From assembly GCA_002441345.1 (NCBI GenBank), contig DJVU01000076.1:1-36303 (forward strand): a stretch of DNA of 36,303 bases. Reading direction: 5' to 3'. Below, in pieces: positions 32,389 through 36,303 of this stretch. The translations under genes were made by a program, and so were the position numbers. The stretch comes from Bacteroidales bacterium UBA6248 (lineage in GTDB: Bacteria; Bacteroidota; Bacteroidia; Bacteroidales; Lentimicrobiaceae). A model generated the notes under the pieces. It worked only from the letters and a program-made list of their open reading frames with translations. It was not told where the DNA came from and did no database searches. The stretch's first letter is position 1, and every line of letters starts with the position of its first letter.

Positions 32389-33942
32389 TTATTTATTTCT
32401 GTGATTATTGTTCAGAAATTCTTCCCATTGCTGGTGTTTTTCATTGCGAACCACCCGGGGGAATTTATTCTGACCTCCCTCTTTGCCAAGGAGTTTCATG
32501 TAATCATAGAACAGGTGAAGAGGCAGTATTTCCACCATTACATCGCGGATGGCAGCGATTCGCTCTACCCTGTAGTCGTCGTTCAGGTCCTTCAGGTTCT
32601 GATCGATGCGGTCACGAATCATCTGCGGGTCGATGGTGCTGAGGTCTTCGCTGGTTCCAAGGTACCATTTGTGTGCAAACATGCTGTCGTGCCTTATCCC
32701 GGACACGGTGAACTCAGGGAAGGCGATATTCGTTTGCTCCTCAACCAGTTGCACGGCTCTGTTCATGTTTTCCTGCGAAAGGTGTTCGCCACAGAGGTTC
32801 AGGAAGTGTTTGGTGCGTCCGGTGATCACAATTTCAGAGAGAGCCTTGCTGGTGAATTTGACGGTATCCCCGATCAGATAGCGCCAGGCTCCGGCACACG
32901 ACGAAAGCACAAGAGCATATTCCTTGCCTTCTTCCACCTCTTCGATGGTGAGAGTCTCCGCATTGGGCAGGAAATGGCCGTCGTCGTCGAAATTCCGGTC
33001 GTTGAACGGGATAAATTCGAAGAACAATCCATTGTCCAGAACCAGCTGCATAGAACCTGTATTGGGCCTGGTCTGATAGGCGATAAATCCTTCCGAGGCC
33101 AGGTAGGTTTCTATGTAGGTAATGGGTCTGGCAAGCAGTTTCTCAAACGTTTTAACATAGGGGGCAAAGGAAACGCCTCCATGCACATAAATAGAGAGGT
33201 TTGGCCATATGTCGTGTATGGTTTTAACGTTGTAATGCTTGATAATTCGCTCCATCAGTATCTGCAGCCAAGCCGGCACGCCGACGATAACGCCTATGTC
33301 CCAGTCGGGGGCTTTGCGCACAATCTCGTCGAGTTTGGTGCTCCAGTCGCGCTCTTTCGAGATACGGTTGCCGGGTTTGTAGAAGTGCTGAAACCAGAAA
33401 GGTATATTGCCTGCCGTTATTCCCGAAAGGTCGCCTTCGTAATAGGTGCCGTTGTATTGAAGATGCGTGCTGCCGCCAAGCATCAGTATCCCTTTTTCGT
33501 AAAAATCGCGCGGGAAATCGTATCTGGCAAGGGAAAAAATCTGGCGTATGCTGGTTTTCTTGATCGCTTTCAGCATATCGGCCGTTACCGGGATGTATTT
33601 ACTGGAAGCTTCACTGGTACCCGAACTAAGGGCAAAATACCTGACTCTTCCGGGCCAGCTGACGAATGCTTCGCCGTTCAGCGTTCGGTACCACCACCGC
33701 TGATGGATAGCATTGTAATCGTGCAGGGGCACTTTATTGCGGAAGGCTTCAACGAAATCTTTGCGCCGGAGCATATTTCCGAACTCATACGTCTCACCAA
33801 GAGCCGTATACTGGGCTTCGCGAAGCAGTTTGCGAAGCGTGGCCTGCTGTTGTTTGCCGGGCGACACACGCCTGATCTTTTCGAGCGGTATCCTGCTCGG
33901 AAATTCAATGGCACTTTTGATAATGGATCCCAGGATTGGCAT
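32389..33942 (-). CDS. GH3 family (acyl-acid-amido synthetase-like) protein
   Basis: A 517-residue protein of the GH3 superfamily, related to plant jasmonate/auxin-amino acid synthetases and to acyl-adenylate-forming enzymes. The adenylating phosphate-binding motif is FALSSGTSEASSKYIP (about 105-120). Later motifs include YLASEGFIAYQ, YALVLSSCAGAWRYLIGDTV read across its two halves, and GRTKHFLNLCGEHLSQEN. Plant enzymes join acyl acids to amino acids using ATP; the bacterial substrates are unknown. No signal peptide, so cytoplasmic. Start ATG at 33942. Another long reading frame runs antisense to this gene but shows no family features. Confidence 0.9.
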   Translation of the reverse strand: MPILGSIIKSAIEFPSRIPLEKIRRVSPGKQQQATLRKLLREAQYTALGETYEFGNMLRRKDFVEAFRNKVPLHDYNAIHQRWWYRTLNGEAFVSWPGRVRYFALSSGTSEASSKYIPVTADMLKAIKKTSIRQIFSLARYDFPRDFYEKGILMLGGSTHLQYNGTYYEGDLSGITAGNIPFWFQHFYKPGNRISKERDWSTKLDEIVRKAPDWDIGVIVGVPAWLQILMERIIKHYNVKTIHDIWPNLSIYVHGGVSFAPYVKTFEKLLARPITYIETYLASEGFIAYQTRPNTGSMQLVLDNGLFFEFIPFNDRNFDDDGHFLPNAETLTIEEVEEGKEYALVLSSCAGAWRYLIGDTVKFTSKALSEIVITGRTKHFLNLCGEHLSQENMNRAVQLVEEQTNIAFPEFTVSGIRHDSMFAHKWYLGTSEDLSTIDPQMIRDRIDQNLKDLNDDYRVERIAAIRDVMVEILPLHLFYDYMKLLGKEGGQNKFPRVVRNEKHQQWEEFLNNNHRNK

Positions 33943-34119
33943 AGGTGGTTGGTTTGGTAAAGCGGTTGTTTTAAGCGAGCGTAAAATTAATATTTTTATA
34001 GTGTTGCGGTACCAGTTGTAATTTGCTTTGTTTTTGCCGCGTATATGCCTCAGCCGGATTACGGCATAAATGCATGAATCCGTTACCGGTTATGCATTCG
34101 GAACATTTGGGTTGCATAC

Positions 34120-34150
34120 TTGATTTAGTACCTTAAATAGTGTAGATTTG
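34120..34150 (+). promoter_or_regulatory. promoter for the endonuclease/exonuclease/phosphatase gene
   Basis: TTG at 34120-34122 and TAGATTTG at 34143-34150 are separated by 20 bases, an exact fit to the Bacteroidota promoter. RNA would start near 34157, only about 13 bases before the ATG at 34170. Confidence 0.65.
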
Positions 34151-34169
34151 TATAATAGCCCTTAATATT

Positions 34170-35246
34170 ATGTCAGGAAAAATCAAATTCAGGATTGTAC
34201 TCCGCCTGCTGGCCGGAATTGTTGCAGGTATTGTGATTCTTTTCGCATTATTCCTTGCAGTACAAACCATTGCAGAATATAAGCCGGATGACCGGGAGTT
34301 TTTTGATGCGAAGGGTGAGGCAACTTCCATTCCCGATACCCTGACAATAACAACGTACAACATCGGGTATTGCGGACTGGGAGCTGAGATGGACTTTTTT
34401 TACGAAGGCGGTACCATGGCAAGGCCAACGCGTGAGCAAACCGGAGTTTTTAAACAGGGCGTCATAGACCGGCTGCGCCAATTCTATCCATCCGATTTTA
34501 TTCTGATCCAGGAGATAGATACCTGCTCAAAACGCAGCTGGTACGTTAATCAGATGCAGGATCTGAGCCGGGAGATGGAGACGTACAACGCTTTTTTTGT
34601 GCTTAATTACAAAGCCTGGGTTCCGCTGCCTGTAATAAAACCCATGGGTAAGGTGAGAGCCGGACAGGCTACCTTCAGCCGGTATAATCCTTCCGAAGTG
34701 GTTCGTTATGCCTTTTCCGAAGGGTATTCATGGCCGATGAGCCTTTTTATGCTGAAGCGCTGCTACCTTGTTACACGTTTTAATACCTCCGGAGGAAACG
34801 ACCTGGTGCTGGTAAATATCCACAATTCTGCCTTCAGCGATGCCGCAGAAATCCGGAAAACGGAGCTGGCAGAACTTAAACAACTGATGGAAAGCGAATT
34901 TTCTAAAGGAAATTTCGTGATCGTAGGAGGCGACTGGAACCAGAACCCGCTTGGTTTCGATACGGCCGGACTTCTCCCCGATTATCTGCCCAAGGTTATA
35001 GAGCCTCCTATACCCGATGATTTTTTGCCGGATGGCTGGAAGTTTGCCTTCGATCCCCTGCACAGTACCAATCGCGATGTGGATGTGCCGTATACCGCCG
35101 GCAAAACAAAAACAACCCTGATCGACTTCTTTGCCCTGTCACCCAACATAGCCTTGCTGAAAGCTGAAACTACTGCCACCGGCTTTACCGAAGCCGACCA
35201 CCAGCCGGTTACCATCAGGGTTGCCCTGTCTGGCAATAACCCCTGA
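34170..35246 (+). CDS. endonuclease/exonuclease/phosphatase family protein, membrane-anchored
   Basis: A 358-residue protein. Residues 9-32 form one membrane segment (VLRLLAGIVAGIVILFALFL), so the catalytic domain is probably periplasmic. The EEP fold motifs appear in order: TTYNIGYCG (metal-binding Asn), ILIQEID (metal-binding Glu), VIVGGDWNQNP (Asp and Asn) and the closing TEADHQPVTI (catalytic Asp-His). Family members cut nucleic acids or hydrolyse phosphodiesters and phospholipid headgroups. Nothing here settles the substrate; the membrane anchor makes a lipid or extracellular nucleic acid more likely than a chromosomal DNA role. It has its own promoter and stands alone between genes on the other strand. 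Confidence 0.87.
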   Translation: MSGKIKFRIVLRLLAGIVAGIVILFALFLAVQTIAEYKPDDREFFDAKGEATSIPDTLTITTYNIGYCGLGAEMDFFYEGGTMARPTREQTGVFKQGVIDRLRQFYPSDFILIQEIDTCSKRSWYVNQMQDLSREMETYNAFFVLNYKAWVPLPVIKPMGKVRAGQATFSRYNPSEVVRYAFSEGYSWPMSLFMLKRCYLVTRFNTSGGNDLVLVNIHNSAFSDAAEIRKTELAELKQLMESEFSKGNFVIVGGDWNQNPLGFDTAGLLPDYLPKVIEPPIPDDFLPDGWKFAFDPLHSTNRDVDVPYTAGKTKTTLIDFFALSPNIALLKAETTATGFTEADHQPVTIRVALSGNNP

Positions 35247-35268
35247 TAGTTAGTGATTCTTTAACTTC

Positions 35269-35311
35269 TCCGGTGCTGACAGGCAGTCAGGAACGGCCCC
35301 CGGATTTTTTT
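35269..35311 (+). terminator. probable terminator after the EEP-family gene
   Basis: TCCGG-TG-CTGAC pairs with GTCAG ... CCGGA as an interrupted stem (35269-35280 with 35286-35304), and seven T follow at 35305-35311. The one-sided internal loop of nine bases weakens the fold, but position and T-run fit a terminator for the plus-strand gene ending at 35246. Confidence 0.5.
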
Positions 35312-35351
35312 AATCGTTCGGCATTGCCTTGCAAATACTTTGCACCGTGCT

Positions 35352-36251
35352 TTATTTTCTTTTGGTGTCGGGCTCACCAACGGTAAGCTGTTTTAGTTCT
35401 GTATTTATTTCGTCTTCCCATTTTTGAAGAGCCGCTTTGTTTTCACCGTATTCTGTCTCCTCATAAAACCTTGTTACAGCATTTTTCATATCCATATCAT
35501 ACATGTTGACGATGCCATAGAGTTTCCGTTTGTTTGAAATTTTTGGTTTTCGTGAATTCAGATCCTGCTCCAGCCTTTTGGCATAGAGATGGGTTAATGA
35601 AAAGAGCAACTCAATTTGTTTTTCATTTTCAGCGGTTCTGAAAGATCTTTTAGCTTTCGAGATATCGCAGTAAAAAGTCCCCTGGGCTTTATAATCTTTA
35701 AAAGCACCTGTCCAGGGCGACATCCTCCAGCTAAGATAAATTCTTGAGCTGAACTCGTAAGGGATTTCGCTTGTTTCCGGCAGTTCAATCATAAAATTGT
35801 CCCACGTGATTTTCGTTTTATCCTCCCAGCTGATCGTTTTCCGGGCATCTTCTTTCAGTATGGGTTTTGAAGTTTCATTTATTTCAACGTAATAGTAATT
35901 AGCGATACACCTGTAACAGGCACTTCTGGGATAGGGTGGTGCATCTTCGCCCGGCTTTATTTCCAGAGTGATGTTAATAAGGTTGGCATTCAGATTACAT
36001 GCTTTGGATTTTAATATTTCAATGGCTGCCTCTTCCGAGCAGACTTTCCGGCGCATGTAAACGATTGGCTCATCAAGCGTTATGCTTCCCAGATATTGGG
36101 CATTGAGTCCGAAAAGGTCGCTTTTTTTCAGAATTTCGGGGTTGCAGATGGTATCTGCCGGTGCAGGAGCCGCCGATTGAAAGTTTGTACTTATTTTATG
36201 GGAGCAACCGGCCAATAAAGCTACGGATACCAGCAGTAACAGTTTTCTCAT
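35352..36251 (-). CDS. lipoprotein with a DUF922-like region lacking the zinc motif
   Basis: A 299-residue protein. MRKLLLLVSVALLAGCS ends in a clear lipobox (Cys16). Residues 30-125 form one region with several Cys (CSEEAAIEILKSKACNLNAN, ACYRCIANYYYVEINE). From about residue 140, ITWDNFMIELPETSEIPYEF and then LLFSLTHLYAKRLEQDLNSR resemble Bacteroidota DUF922-type proteins, where a WxDF motif is followed by HEQxHFxxxxxYARKL. Here the His-Glu-x-x-His residues are missing, so no zinc peptidase activity is expected. This relation is from recall and moderate. The upstream 52 bases hold no clear promoter before the window ends. Confidence 0.65.
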   Translation of the reverse strand: MRKLLLLVSVALLAGCSHKISTNFQSAAPAPADTICNPEILKKSDLFGLNAQYLGSITLDEPIVYMRRKVCSEEAAIEILKSKACNLNANLINITLEIKPGEDAPPYPRSACYRCIANYYYVEINETSKPILKEDARKTISWEDKTKITWDNFMIELPETSEIPYEFSSRIYLSWRMSPWTGAFKDYKAQGTFYCDISKAKRSFRTAENEKQIELLFSLTHLYAKRLEQDLNSRKPKISNKRKLYGIVNMYDMDMKNAVTRFYEETEYGENKAALQKWEDEINTELKQLTVGEPDTKRK

Positions 36252-36303
36252 GGGAGGTATGGATTATTTTATGAAGCGAATGTATGGAGAATAATTGTAT
36301 GTT

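Noticed and set aside
32401..33960. A 519-codon open frame antisense to the GH3-like gene.
   Set aside because: It is a shadow of the real gene: no family motif, no start context, and its protein is dominated by mirror-image composition. The minus-strand GH3 protein has clear motifs.
34055..34082. CGGATT / AATCCG inverted repeat with ATGCAT words upstream of the EEP gene.
   Set aside because: Short arms with a 16-base loop and no T-run; it lies far upstream of the recognised promoter and is likely chance.

Overview
The window comes from a member of the Bacteroidota, most likely an anaerobic or facultative Bacteroidales-type bacterium. The evidence is a type IX secretion C-terminal domain on the first gene, several promoters with the phylum's TAnnTTTG -7 box, weak or absent Shine-Dalgarno sequences, and many families concentrated in this phylum: S46 dipeptidyl-peptidases, Omp28, DUF6029, BlaI/M56-TonB pairs and bacterial GH3-like proteins. 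Base composition is near half G+C by eye, except for one clearly AT-rich gene at 28193-28681. It reads as ordinary chromosome: no tRNA, rRNA, CRISPR array, insertion sequence or phage gene was seen. After start revision no gene-free stretch exceeds 300 bases. The longest are 1210-1488 (a terminator), 27917-28192 (a possible promoter and inverted repeat) and 13063-13332 (a promoter with operators).

Layout. 1-1209 is the 3' end of a secreted T9SS cargo gene, closed by a strong terminator. 1489-5806 (+) holds mannose-6-phosphate isomerase and then a TlpA thioredoxin, DUF6029 barrel and Omp28 lipoprotein cluster. 5858-7973 (-) holds an AraC regulator and an M28 peptidase. 8168-9898 (+) is a stand-alone carboxyltransferase without a biotin domain. 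9934-13062 (-) is a three-gene operon of BlaI repressor, M56 membrane peptidase with four TonB C-terminal domains, and MORN-repeat protein; its promoter region carries two matching operator dyads. 13333-13824 (+) is a dCMP deaminase-like gene. 13818-15947 (-) is MlaE, MlaF and CvpA.

16127-20307 (+) runs through a small lipoprotein, an SprT-like protease, mannose-1-phosphate guanylyltransferase and an S46 peptidase, ending at a strong hairpin. 20487-22747 (+) is a CYTH protein translationally coupled to a membrane-anchored MutS-like ATPase. 22771-27916 (-) holds a GH16 glycosidase, a second S46 peptidase and an M49 (DPP III-like) lipoprotein. 28193-29609 (+) is a small accessory-looking segment: an AT-rich orphan and an FRG-domain protein. 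29757-31562 (+) is recJ. 31639-33942 (-) is a LysE-type exporter and a GH3 family protein. 34170-35246 (+) is an endonuclease/exonuclease/phosphatase protein, and 35352-36251 (-) is a lipoprotein resembling a catalytically dead DUF922 protein.

How the genes work together. Two DPP7-type S46 enzymes, an M49 enzyme and an M28 enzyme suggest a peptide-using metabolism. ManA and ManC supply GDP-mannose from fructose-6-phosphate, although the intervening phosphomannomutase is not here. The most system-like elements are the BlaI/M56/four-TonB/MORN operon with its visible operators, the envelope thiol cluster TlpA-DUF6029-Omp28, and the CYTH/membrane-MutS pair.
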